A stretch of DNA of 64,000 bases from Bacillus sp. OV166 (GTDB taxonomy: Bacteria; Bacillota; Bacilli; Bacillales; Cytobacillaceae): positions 1-64,000 of the forward strand of contig NZ_FXWM01000001.1 in the NCBI RefSeq assembly GCF_900177675.1. The letters are read 5' to 3'. The notes below the pieces were generated by a model, which had not been told where the DNA came from, ran no database searches, and was given only the letters and a program-made list of their open reading frames with translations. The stretch's first letter is position 1. The number at the start of each line of letters is the position of its first letter. The translations under genes were made by a program, and so were the position numbers. Shown piece by piece: positions 37,202 to 45,109 of the stretch.

Positions 37202-39133
37202 TTACACCTCTACACCCAAGCACTTAGGCTCTGCATTTTCGACCACTTGGTAACCGCCAATTTTTTCGACTTGTTCTTTAAACTGAGCCGATTGGATTAT
37301 TGCCATTAGCAGCTTGCCGCTTTCGCTCTCATAAAAGCCTCTCGTCATTAGCAAATCATATTCTTCATCAGCAACAGGCACAAAATCTAGGTCCATCGCC
37401 TTTGCGGCAGGATAAATCCCGAGACCTGCCCCGTGCGCATCACCGTTCACTTCCGCTGCTACCGCTAAATGAGAAAACATTTCCCGGTCATAACCGGTAA
37501 TATCTTCTGGTGTCAGGCACCCTTCTTCGAGTAAAAGATCAAAGAGGATTCGGGTTCCCGCTCCTTTTTGACGGTTAACGTAATTCGCGTTCACACTGGC
37601 TAAGTCAGCCGCTGATTCAATGCCAAGCGGATTGCCCTTTGGAAGGATCCAGCCTTGCTTTCTTTTTAAAAATGGATACAGAACGACGTCTTGACCGGCT
37701 AATAGTTTGTTTATATACGAGATATTATATTCTTTTGTACTTGGGTCAAGCAAATGAATACCCGCTACATGAGCCTCTCCTTTTCGAATCGCCATGATGC
37801 CTGCCATACTGCCGACATGTGAGGAGACAATTTTCATGTCGGTCCGCACCTGTTTTAATCGAGATGACAACAGGTCAATCGTCAAATCGTGGCTGCCGCA
37901 AAACACAATCGCCTGTTTGATTTCCTCAAGCGGGCGGAGCAGTTCTACTTCGGCTAGCTCCCCTTGTTCGTAACCAATAATGTTAGCTGGGACGATTAAC
38001 AGGCCATCTGCCCTGACATATGACATCGTCACTCCTGCCGCTCTTGTCAGCGGATTGGCAACGAACTGTCCATTCACATAACCGATATTCATTCGTACGA
38101 AGTCCTCCGCACCCATGGACGAAACGATGCGGCGCCCTAGCTTGACGGTCACGGTCTGCCTTTTGGGTTCAGGGATTTGCAGATACTTGCAGATAAGCGG
38201 TCTGACAAACCACTCGAGCGCCAAATAAGCCGAGACTGGATAGCCCGGAACTCCGACAACAATCTTCCCATTTATTTTTCCTAAAATGACAGGTTTGCCT
38301 GGCCGTGCGGCGACCCCATGGGTAAAGACTTCGCCGATTTCGCCAATAATGTGGACCGTGTAGTCCTTCGAGCCTGCTGATGAACCCGCATTAATGACGA
38401 TGATATCAGAGGTCTCAGCTGCTTCTAAAAGTACTTCTTTTATTTTTTCAGGCTCGTCCTTCACAATCGGAAGGAGGTTCGGTTCTCCGCCCCAATCCTT
38501 AATGAAGCCAGCAAATACAGAGCCATTAAATTCAATGATCTGTCCAAGTGCTAACTCAGCATTGGCTTCAACTAGTTCATTCCCGGTCGGAATAATCGTC
38601 ACGACAGGCTTTTTTGAAACAGGAATGACGGTTTGCTGTCCTGCTAATAGGACACCTAAATCAGCTGGCCGGATGATATGCCCTTGTGGAAAAAGCATTT
38701 CCTCTTGAACCACGTCTTCGCCAATCGGACGAATATGCTGCCAAGGGGTTGCTGGCTCGATAATTTCAATCGTTTCCTCATCAGGACAATCGACATGCTC
38801 AATCATAATGACGGCGTTAAACGGTGAAGGGATCGCGTTCCCCGTATCAACATAACAAAATTCTTCGCCCCGTTTCAGACGAAGTGGATTTTGCTCATGG
38901 GCTGTATAGGTATTTTCAGCAATGACCGCAATTCCATCCATTGCGCTGGCATGGTAATGCGGCATTGAGACCCGTGCAAAAATGGGTTCAGCTGTCACAC
39001 GGCCCAAGGAGGTAATCGTTGAGATTTCTTCCTTTTCAGGGGTCAGCCTAAAAGCCGCAAGAATTTCTTCTCTAGCTTGTGCTCGGGGTTTATCTTCTAA
39101 ATATATTTTTCGTTTAAAGTTCTTATAATTCAC
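37202..39133 (-). CDS. moeA: MoeA fused to a substrate-binding-protein-like domain
   Basis: 643 residues. Residues 1-400 are a full MoeA (molybdopterin molybdenumtransferase): SMPHYHASAMDGIAV, MIEHVD, GSSAGSKDYT, HGVAARPGKPVILG, VGVPGYPVSAYLAL. Residues 410-640 are a periplasmic-binding-protein-like domain (PBP_like, LysR C-terminal/ModA-like fold): SHDLTIDLLSSRLKQVRT, SHVGSMAGIMAIRKGEAHVAG, KGAGTRILFDLLLEEG. It has no signal peptide, so this domain must act inside the cell, perhaps sensing or holding molybdate/tungstate (inference). The palindrome GGTGTCAGGCACC occurs inside the gene at 37509-37521. A second, stand-alone MoeA lies just upstream. Confidence 0.9.
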   Translation of the reverse strand: MNYKNFKRKIYLEDKPRAQAREEILAAFRLTPEKEEISTITSLGRVTAEPIFARVSMPHYHASAMDGIAVIAENTYTAHEQNPLRLKRGEEFCYVDTGNAIPSPFNAVIMIEHVDCPDEETIEIIEPATPWQHIRPIGEDVVQEEMLFPQGHIIRPADLGVLLAGQQTVIPVSKKPVVTIIPTGNELVEANAELALGQIIEFNGSVFAGFIKDWGGEPNLLPIVKDEPEKIKEVLLEAAETSDIIVINAGSSAGSKDYTVHIIGEIGEVFTHGVAARPGKPVILGKINGKIVVGVPGYPVSAYLALEWFVRPLICKYLQIPEPKRQTVTVKLGRRIVSSMGAEDFVRMNIGYVNGQFVANPLTRAAGVTMSYVRADGLLIVPANIIGYEQGELAEVELLRPLEEIKQAIVFCGSHDLTIDLLSSRLKQVRTDMKIVSSHVGSMAGIMAIRKGEAHVAGIHLLDPSTKEYNISYINKLLAGQDVVLYPFLKRKQGWILPKGNPLGIESAADLASVNANYVNRQKGAGTRILFDLLLEEGCLTPEDITGYDREMFSHLAVAAEVNGDAHGAGLGIYPAAKAMDLDFVPVADEEYDLLMTRGFYESESGKLLMAIIQSAQFKEQVEKIGGYQVVENAEPKCLGVEV

Positions 39134-39146
39134 TGCTTAGCCCCCC

Positions 39147-40379
39147 TTATCGTGATGCCATCACAGGTACGTATTCTCCCTGTGAAATTCCCTCTTTTTC
39201 TGAACTAATCTCAACAATTCCATCGCTTTTGACCAAGGTTGTAATTAAACCGGACTTGCCAATAATCGGCTCAGCCCACCATTCCCCTTCTTTTTCAAAT
39301 AAACGGACCCGAATATAATCAGACCGTCCTGGTGAGGAAGGAATATTTTTTGTGATTCTAGCAAAAATACGCTCCGGTTTCCGCCGCGAGTCCTCGCCCT
39401 TTAATTTTCGTAAAATTTGCTCGCCAAACAGCTTAAAGATAATCATCGCGGAGGCTGGATGACCTGGCAGTCCTATCACTGGTTTCCCATTAGCCATTGC
39501 CAAAATCGTCGGTTTCCCCGGCTTAATCGAAATACCGTGGACAAATACTCCCGGGGCGCCTAAAGACTGGATGACATCCGTGGTATAATCCTTTGCGCCG
39601 ACCGAGCTTCCGCCGGAAAGGATTAAACAATCTACCTGCTGATAGAGTTCACGGGCCTTTTGTTTAAACTCCTCAAAATCATCACGGACAATGCCGCCAT
39701 ATAAGACATCCACATTCCATTCGCTCGCTAATCCTGAAATCGTCAAATAGTTGATGTCGCGAATTTGCCCTTCTACTAAGGTTTCGGTTTGATAAGGAAC
39801 AATTTCATCCCCCGACGAAAGGTAACCTACTTTTACTTTGCGGTAGACCGTTACAGTTGTAACCCCTAAAGAAGCGAGTGCCCCTAGTTCCTGTGGACGA
39901 AGTTTCGTGCCTGCCGTAAGAAGCGTTTCTCCTTTTTTAATATCTTCCCCGGCCCGAATCACGTTTTCTCCGGGTGCAATCTGCTTGTATGTATTTAATA
40001 GCGTATCGACATCTTCACAATGTTCAATCATGATAACGCTGTCACTTCCGATCGGAAGCATCCCGCCCGTTGGCACATAGACCGCTGTACCTGGGCCGGC
40101 TTGTGCAGTTGGAACCTCACCCATTTTCACTTCCCCTGTAACCGTAAGGAAACCTGGCATGGATTCGGAAGAACCATACGTATCCTTGGCACGAACAGCA
40201 TATCCATCCACCGTTGAACGATCAAAACTCGGCACATTTTCCTGCGCAATCACTGGTTCAGCAAGGATATAGTGAAGCGCCTCTTCGAGCACCCGTACTT
40301 CAGTTTGCTTGGTTGCCGGTATATTTTCCTCGATTAAGGCAAATGTTTCTTCTACTGTTTTTACTTTGAAAAATTGCAT
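39147..40379 (-). CDS. moeA: Molybdopterin molybdenumtransferase MoeA
   Basis: Inserts molybdate into adenylylated molybdopterin. 410 residues with the family landmarks NVPSFDRSTVDGYAV, GGMLPIGSDSVIMIEHCE, LSGGSSVGAKDYTTDV, HGISIKPGKPTILA and GLPGHPASAMIIF. Starts 17 bases after mobA and ends 13 bases before the fused MoeA, in one leftward operon. Two MoeA-type proteins may serve different metals or steps, as in organisms with both Mo and W enzymes (inference). Confidence 0.95.
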   Translation of the reverse strand: MQFFKVKTVEETFALIEENIPATKQTEVRVLEEALHYILAEPVIAQENVPSFDRSTVDGYAVRAKDTYGSSESMPGFLTVTGEVKMGEVPTAQAGPGTAVYVPTGGMLPIGSDSVIMIEHCEDVDTLLNTYKQIAPGENVIRAGEDIKKGETLLTAGTKLRPQELGALASLGVTTVTVYRKVKVGYLSSGDEIVPYQTETLVEGQIRDINYLTISGLASEWNVDVLYGGIVRDDFEEFKQKARELYQQVDCLILSGGSSVGAKDYTTDVIQSLGAPGVFVHGISIKPGKPTILAMANGKPVIGLPGHPASAMIIFKLFGEQILRKLKGEDSRRKPERIFARITKNIPSSPGRSDYIRVRLFEKEGEWWAEPIIGKSGLITTLVKSDGIVEISSEKEGISQGEYVPVMASR

Positions 40380-40396
40380 GGTTCTCTTTTTCCCCC

Positions 40397-41026
40397 TTAT
40401 ACTTCCTTGTTCTGCCCGTTAAAGCGGGAAAAATCCGCTTCAGCCCACTTTTTGGCGTCTTCATACTCGTTTGGGTGATTCATATTAAAAAAGACTCGTT
40501 CTAAGTCCATACTGTCTGAGTGAAGATCTTTTTCTGTTACATATAAAACGTTTAAGTGATCGAGCAAATGCTTCATCCGGAGACGGTCCGCTTCAATCCT
40601 ATGGGCAACCTCATCTGCCACCCTCTTTTGGAAAACGGCAAATAAAGGGTGCTGGACTCCATTAATGACGGGGATAACCGCATCATAATCACCGCATTTT
40701 TGAACGAGCAACTTTGCAAGTTCTCCTGAAACAAATGGCATATCGCAAGCTACAATAAAATTCGTATCATATTTGGAAGACAGCAAGCCGGCATGAACCC
40801 CTGCAAGCGGTCCTTTATCTGGATAATAATCCGGGGCCATCTTCAATCCTAAAAATTGATAGTCTTCAGGATGATTGGTTACAAGAATTATATCATTAAA
40901 GGACAACTTTAGCGTATCGGCAATTCTCTCAATGTTGGTTTTTTCGTTTATTTTTAAAAGCGCTTTATTGGTGCCCATCCTGCTTGATTTTCCACCTGAT
41001 AAAATAATAGCCGCTGCCTTCATCAT
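40397..41026 (-). CDS. mobA: Molybdenum cofactor guanylyltransferase MobA
   Basis: Adds GMP to Mo-molybdopterin, giving the MGD form used by nitrate reductase and formate dehydrogenase. 209 residues, nucleotidyltransferase fold: AAAIILSGGKSSRMGTNKALL (residues 4-24), DYYPDKGPLAGVHAGL and FIVACDMPFVSGELA. Its presence implies DMSO-reductase-family enzymes encoded elsewhere. It is 12 bases downstream of the FdhE-like fragment. Confidence 0.93.
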   Translation of the reverse strand: MMKAAAIILSGGKSSRMGTNKALLKINEKTNIERIADTLKLSFNDIILVTNHPEDYQFLGLKMAPDYYPDKGPLAGVHAGLLSSKYDTNFIVACDMPFVSGELAKLLVQKCGDYDAVIPVINGVQHPLFAVFQKRVADEVAHRIEADRLRMKHLLDHLNVLYVTEKDLHSDSMDLERVFFNMNHPNEYEDAKKWAEADFSRFNGQNKEV

Positions 41027-41038
41027 TCGAGCACCCTC

Positions 41039-41335
41039 TTAATTCAAATCTTTTTTCTCGCCCACCGCATGATAGCCATTTTCCTGTGCCACATAATCCA
41101 AGTGGATCGAGTGTAAATCTAGTAAGGCTGCTGATGGTTTTTCAATATATTGTCGTATATCAATAATTTTAATATAGCCATTACATTCTTCGCAAACCTG
41201 AATTTGCGATACCGCATCGCCTTCAGAAAACAAATATCCATATGTCCAATCGTCTAAGTTGTAATTTGTTAGCTGAAAAACGGCGATTTCGTAGAATTGC
41301 ATTGAGATACTATTTCTTCTAAATCGATTTACCAA
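41039..41335 (-). CDS. FdhE-like C-terminal fragment
   Basis: 98 residues resembling the end of formate dehydrogenase accessory protein FdhE: YGYLFSEG, then CEECNGYIKIIDIRQ (zinc CxxC) and SIHLDYVAQENGYH. Full FdhE is about 280-300 residues with two further cysteine pairs, which are absent. A TTG with GGAG eight bases upstream could start it; an ATG lies 11 codons on. The region upstream is the pdxK promoter zone, so the missing part is not nearby. Either a truncated remnant or a minimal FdhE-domain protein; its place next to mobA supports a molybdoenzyme link. Confidence 0.6.
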   Translation of the reverse strand: MVNRFRRNSISMQFYEIAVFQLTNYNLDDWTYGYLFSEGDAVSQIQVCEECNGYIKIIDIRQYIEKPSAALLDLHSIHLDYVAQENGYHAVGEKKDLN

Positions 41336-41419
41336 GTCTTACACTCCAGTGAATTCTGTTAAATTTATAAAATTGTTCTATAATAAGTAGGAGGTTTTAG
41401 ATACGAAGGAGGAATACAT

Positions 41420-42262
41420 ATGACGATCAAAAAGGTAATGACGATTGCGGGGTCTGATACAAGCGGCGGCGCAGGAATTCAAGCAGACTTAAAAACATTT
41501 CAGGAGCTTGGCGTCTATGGAATGACGGCGCTGACATCGATTGTAACGATGGATCCGAAAAACAATTGGCACCATAACGTGTTTCCAATCGCGGTTGATA
41601 CTCTTGAGACTCAACTAGAAACGATTCTTTCGGTGGGCATTGATGCAATGAAAACAGGCATGCTTGGTACGGTTGAAATTATCGAATTAGCGGCGCGAAA
41701 AATGGATGAAAATAAACTGGAGCGTGTCGTTATTGATCCGGTTATGGTTTGTAAAGGGGAAGATGAGGTTTTACATCCAGAAACGACCGATGCGATGCGC
41801 GAGTTCCTCTTACCACGCGCGCTAGTTGTTACCCCCAATTTGTTTGAAGCCGGACAGCTTGCAGGAATGAAGACTCCGCGTACTGTTGCGGAAATGAAGG
41901 AAGCGGCGGTAAAAATCCACGAGCAAGGGGCAAAATTCGTGTTGATTAAGGGCGGCGGCAAGCTCCAATCAGAAGAAAATGCGGTTGACCTGCTTTATGA
42001 TGGAAAGGACTTTATGATGTATGAGTCTGAAAAGTTTGCAACTACCTACACGCACGGTGCAGGCTGTACCTACTCATCAGCGATTACCGCTGAATTAGCC
42101 AAAGGGAAATCCGTTTATGATGCTGTCGATGTCGCGAAAGAGTTTATTACAGCCGCCATCCAGCAAGGCTTCAAGCTAAACCAATATGTCGGTCCGACCT
42201 GGCATGGTGCCTACCGCAGTGCACTTTCAAAAACAGAGTACTGTGAAGATTGTGTTGAATAA
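41420..42262 (+). CDS. pdxK: Pyridoxal/pyridoxine kinase PdxK (ThiD-like)
   Basis: Phosphorylates B6 vitamers; the B. subtilis orthologue (ywdB, once called thiD) is ThiD-like in sequence but acts on pyridoxal/pyridoxine. 280 residues: MTIAGSDTSGGAGIQADLKTF, GMTALTSIVTMDP, AMKTGMLGTVEII, VIDPVMVCKGEDEV, and THGAGCTYSSAI with the catalytic GAGC. AGGAGG six bases before the ATG. A TATAAT at 41379-41384 may be the -10. HMP kinase activity cannot be excluded. Confidence 0.92.
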   Translation: MTIKKVMTIAGSDTSGGAGIQADLKTFQELGVYGMTALTSIVTMDPKNNWHHNVFPIAVDTLETQLETILSVGIDAMKTGMLGTVEIIELAARKMDENKLERVVIDPVMVCKGEDEVLHPETTDAMREFLLPRALVVTPNLFEAGQLAGMKTPRTVAEMKEAAVKIHEQGAKFVLIKGGGKLQSEENAVDLLYDGKDFMMYESEKFATTYTHGAGCTYSSAITAELAKGKSVYDAVDVAKEFITAAIQQGFKLNQYVGPTWHGAYRSALSKTEYCEDCVE

Positions 42263-42271
42263 CAATAGAGA

Positions 42272-42306
42272 AAAGAGCCGATCGATTGGTCGGCTCTTTC
42301 TTTTTG
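42272..42306 (+). terminator. pdxK terminator
   Basis: AAAGAGCCGA and TCGGCTCTTT form a perfect 10-bp stem with an 8-base loop, followed by CTTTTTG. Confidence 0.88.
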
Positions 42307-42317
42307 TGTCATCTTTT

Positions 42318-42330
42318 GGTGTCAGGCACC
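42318..42330. repeat. Single GGTGTCAGGCACC
   Basis: One arm, about 12 bases past the pdxK terminator. Confidence 0.6.
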
Positions 42331-42457
42331 GTGATCCTCTCTTCATCGAGCATTGATTTCGCATTTTTTTCCTGATTCTAGTATGATAGTTACATTATTA
42401 ACTAAAATAGACATTAGACTTAATCATTCTATTTATGAAGGGAAAGGAGGTTGCACT

Positions 42458-42805
42458 TTGGAACCTATTGATATGAAAGGCGCACAGGCTGCGATTACGA
42501 GCTTTGCCAATAAAGAGGTCTACATTCACCTTGAAACGACAAACGGTGCCTATGCATCACATAACGACCAATCATTTTTTTCCGCTGGTGCATTCATCCG
42601 CAATGCGCTAGTCCGTTATGAATTAGGAAAAATAACAGGGAATGGCCCGTTTCGGGTTGGTTTGAAGATCAACCTTGGCTGGATTTATGCAGAAGGGATT
42701 ACACATTACGAAATAGACGAAGACAATCACCTGCTGTTAGCCGGTCACGATAATGCAGGAAAACTAGCGGTTGCCTTGGAGATTTCCAGCACCCCTTTTG
42801 AATAG
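42458..42805 (+). CDS. yojF: DUF1806 protein YojF
   Basis: 115 residues from a TTG at 42458 with AGGAGG seven bases upstream; the length equals B. subtilis YojF. Conserved pattern: VYIHLETTNGAYASH, IRNALVRYELGKITGNGPFRVGLK, GWIYAEGITHYEIDE and LLLAGHDNAGKLAVALEIS. Function unknown, but it is paired with bshB2 here and in B. subtilis (yojF-yojG), suggesting a link with bacillithiol synthesis. Confidence 0.9.
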   Translation: MEPIDMKGAQAAITSFANKEVYIHLETTNGAYASHNDQSFFSAGAFIRNALVRYELGKITGNGPFRVGLKINLGWIYAEGITHYEIDEDNHLLLAGHDNAGKLAVALEISSTPFE

Positions 42806-42823
42806 GCTGTGTAATACTTGCAT

Positions 42824-42893
42824 GTTGATTTGCGCTCCAGGCGCGTGCGGTTCGCGGGCGGTCCGGGGAGCCTTCCGCTCCAATCAACATGGC
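42824..42893. repeat. Short copy of a TTGATT...AATCAA repeat
   Basis: ATGTTGATTTGCGCTCC at the left and GCTCCAATCAACAT at the right are inverted complements; the centre is GC-rich (CGGTTCGCGGGCGGTCCGGGG), unlike its surroundings. From memory longer elements with these ends occur widely in Bacillus genomes; this looks like an internally deleted copy. It lies between yojF and bshB2. Confidence 0.65.
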
Positions 42894-42960
42894 TAATATA
42901 TCAACAATAACCATTAACACAGTCATTGATAATAGGCAAGGCCCGAAAGGAGAATGATTT

Positions 42961-43632
42961 ATGGAAAAAGAACGTCACCTCTTGGTCGTTTTTCCGCACC
43001 CTGATGATGAGGCATTTGGTGTGTCCGGGACGATTGCGACCCATGTACAGAACGGCACTCCTGTCACCTATGCGTGTTTAACCTTAGGAGAAATGGGACG
43101 CAACATGGGGAATCCCCCGTTTACCAATCGCGAAAACCTGCCGAAAATTAGGAAAGAGGAATTGAAGGAAGCGGCTCGGGTGTTGGGCATTCAAGACCTG
43201 CGCATGCTTGGATTCCGTGATAAAACGATTGAATTCGAAGACGAAGAGAAACTCGCCAACAAAATGTTAGCTTTGATTGAGGAAGTCAACCCTTCTCTTA
43301 TTATTACCTTTTATCCAGGCTATTCCGTTCATCCTGACCATGATGCCACCGGTGCGGCGGTTGTACGGGCAGTTGGGAAGATGCCTGCTGCCGTGCGGCC
43401 AACCTTACACTGTGTAGCCTTTTCGAATAATTGTGTAGACGAAATTGGGGAACCAGACATCGTCAATGATATTAGCCCCGTCGCAGAAACAAAACTGGCT
43501 GCCATCCAAGCTCACCGGTCGCAAACCGAGCAGATGTTTATTGGTATGGAAGAGAAGTTGAAAAATCAAGACCCACAAATGATGAAGTGGATCAACAACG
43601 AACGATTCTGGACGTACAAATTTGATAAGTAA
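42961..43632 (+). CDS. bshB2: Bacillithiol deacetylase BshB2
   Basis: Removes acetate from N-acetylglucosaminyl-malate in bacillithiol synthesis; LmbE-like zinc deacetylase, 223 residues. Metal motif PHPDDE near residue 13 and HPDHDATG near 123; GEMGRNMGNP and RSQTEQMF are typical of BshB2. AAAGGAG seven bases before the ATG. Follows yojF with a repeat remnant in between. Confidence 0.95.
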   Translation: MEKERHLLVVFPHPDDEAFGVSGTIATHVQNGTPVTYACLTLGEMGRNMGNPPFTNRENLPKIRKEELKEAARVLGIQDLRMLGFRDKTIEFEDEEKLANKMLALIEEVNPSLIITFYPGYSVHPDHDATGAAVVRAVGKMPAAVRPTLHCVAFSNNCVDEIGEPDIVNDISPVAETKLAAIQAHRSQTEQMFIGMEEKLKNQDPQMMKWINNERFWTYKFDK

Positions 43633-43635
43633 ACG

Positions 43636-43664
43636 AAAAGCCCTTCGCAGCGAAGGGCTTTTTT
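43636..43664. terminator. Terminator bshB2/fnr
   Basis: AAAAGCCCTTCG-CAG-CGAAGGGCTTTTTT, a 12-bp stem between convergent genes. Confidence 0.88.
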
Positions 43665-43669
43665 CAATG

Positions 43670-44413
43670 CTAATATTCCCGGTGCAGCAGTGTACAAAGT
43701 GTGCACCAATCCCGGATAATAATCTTCCTCGACTTCATATCAATAATCCCATCTTTTTTTAGCTTGGAAAAAACACGGCTTACGCTTTCTCTCGTCGTGC
43801 CAACGACGGTTGCAAACTCTTGAATCGTCAAGGGAATCTCAATATCCCATCTGTTTAGACCATTTTTAAATTTATTTCCCAGGCGCTCTAATGTCTTCAC
43901 TGTCTTCGCATATACATCGAGCAAGGCAATATCTCGTAATTGTGAGGTCATTTCCCGTAAGGCATCGCTCATATAACTGATCATTTGCATCGACAGCTCT
44001 GGGTGGTTGAATAAATCCCGTTCTAATTCCAACTTATCCAAAAAGAAGATCTTTCCATCCTGGAGCATAGTCGCTGTCGCTGGATAGCATTCTGTCCGCT
44101 TTGTAAACAAACAGGCCTCTGCAAACACATCCCCTTTTTGCTTCACACAGACAATAATTTCATTGCCATTCTCATCCTGCTTTGTCAGCTTAACAGCACC
44201 TGAATGAACAAAATACACCCCCTTGGCCACTTCCGCCTCAGAAATGATCTGTTCCCCCTTTTTCAACTCCAGCGTTTGAATCCTCTTTTCAATAATCGAA
44301 AGCGACTTTTGTGATAGATCCTTAAAAATAACAATTTTTCGAAGCAAATCCGTTTGTATTACTTCTTGATAGACTCCTAGATGCGGATCTTTTAAACAAT
44401 CGACTCGATTCAT
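43670..44413 (-). CDS. Crp/Fnr-family regulator of the nos cluster
   Basis: 247 residues from the ATG at 44413 (GGTGAG four bases upstream); the longer frame would start above the inferred transcription start. A cyclic-nucleotide-binding-like sensor domain (about 25-150) is followed by a long dimer helix and an HTH with recognition segment TTRESVSRVFSKLKKDG; E-xx-SR is the Fnr-type reading residue set. The C-terminus is RDWCTLCTLLHREY. B. subtilis Fnr holds a 4Fe-4S cluster through CxxC-x4-C here; this protein keeps CxxC but has Arg where the third Cys would be. Other Cys at 6, 89, 100 and 109 might help. Probably an oxygen or NO sensor activating nosCZ. Confidence 0.85.
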   Translation of the reverse strand: MNRVDCLKDPHLGVYQEVIQTDLLRKIVIFKDLSQKSLSIIEKRIQTLELKKGEQIISEAEVAKGVYFVHSGAVKLTKQDENGNEIIVCVKQKGDVFAEACLFTKRTECYPATATMLQDGKIFFLDKLELERDLFNHPELSMQMISYMSDALREMTSQLRDIALLDVYAKTVKTLERLGNKFKNGLNRWDIEIPLTIQEFATVVGTTRESVSRVFSKLKKDGIIDMKSRKIIIRDWCTLCTLLHREY

Positions 44414-44465
44414 CCTTCTCACCACCCCTTTATAGAACTCTACTTTTGATAAATACTTACCATCT

Positions 44466-44508
44466 ATTGTAAACAACTCCATCCGCTGATGTAGTGACGA
44501 AATTCACA
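44466..44508 (-). promoter_or_regulatory. Promoter of the fnr-type gene with Fnr box
   Basis: AGTGA-CGAAAT-TCACA (44493-44508; 9 of 10 consensus bases) is centred at 44500.5. On the minus strand TACAAT (44466-44471) is a good -10, putting the start near 44459. The box centre is then at about -41.5, a class II activation position, so the gene is probably autoregulated. Confidence 0.65.
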
Positions 44509-44577
44509 AAATGTTCATTGTTATAAAGCCAATTGAAACAATCGGTTTCACATAACGTTCAAAGTCTACCAAAAAGG

Positions 44578-44620
44578 TGTGAGTTAGCTCACATTTTTCT
44601 CCCTCATGAGCGTTTAGGAT
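44578..44620 (+). promoter_or_regulatory. nos promoter with perfect Fnr box
   Basis: TGTGA-GTTAGC-TCACA (44578-44593) is a perfect match to the B. subtilis Fnr consensus TGTGA-N6-TCACA. A -10-like TAGGAT lies at 44615-44620; a start near 44627 puts the box centre (44585.5) at about -41.5, the classical activator position. No -35 box is evident, as expected for an activated promoter. Confidence 0.78.
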
Positions 44621-44657
44621 GAAGATGTTCATTTTATATAAAAAGGGAGGGAAAAAT

Positions 44658-45092
44658 GTGAATAAAGCCATTATTAGTTTTGTAGTCTGTGCATTACTTG
44701 GTTTTGGACTTGGCTACTTAGTGTTTGGCGTGATCATGGGGGATTCCGAAAAACAGCCTCAGGTGGCACAAACAGAAACTGCCGCTGCCAAAGAAGAAAG
44801 TACGGATGCAAAGGAAACAACAACCGTTTCAGCTAATGAGGATAACATCCTTAACAAGAAGGGCTGTCTTGGCTGTCACAGTGTTGAAGCATTAAATATT
44901 AAGGGCGGTGCCGTAGGACCGGACCTTTCCCAAGCGTTTACTAACGTGGAAGGGAAACATGGCAAGCCGATTGAAGAATTCCTGAAGGCGCCTACTTCTG
45001 CCGTTATGTCAGGCGTTATTGGCAAAAATCCATTATCAGATGAAGAACGCAAGCAAGTGTTAGAACTACTTAAACAAGCTTCTGAAAAATAA
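44658..45092 (+). CDS. nosC: Membrane-anchored cytochrome c, NosC
   Basis: 144 residues from a GTG with GGAGGG six bases upstream. One N-terminal membrane anchor (IISFVVCALLGFGLGYLVFGVIM), a Thr/Glu/Ala-rich linker, then a class I cytochrome c domain with heme motif C70-LG-C73-H74 and probable Met ligand in APTSAVMSG. Likely passes electrons from the quinol pool or a bc complex to NosZ on the outer face of the membrane. First gene of the nos operon, 17 bases before nosZ, as in other Bacillaceae. Confidence 0.9.
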   Translation: MNKAIISFVVCALLGFGLGYLVFGVIMGDSEKQPQVAQTETAAAKEESTDAKETTTVSANEDNILNKKGCLGCHSVEALNIKGGAVGPDLSQAFTNVEGKHGKPIEEFLKAPTSAVMSGVIGKNPLSDEERKQVLELLKQASEK

Positions 45093-45109
45093 AAAGGTGG
45101 TGTAATTAG

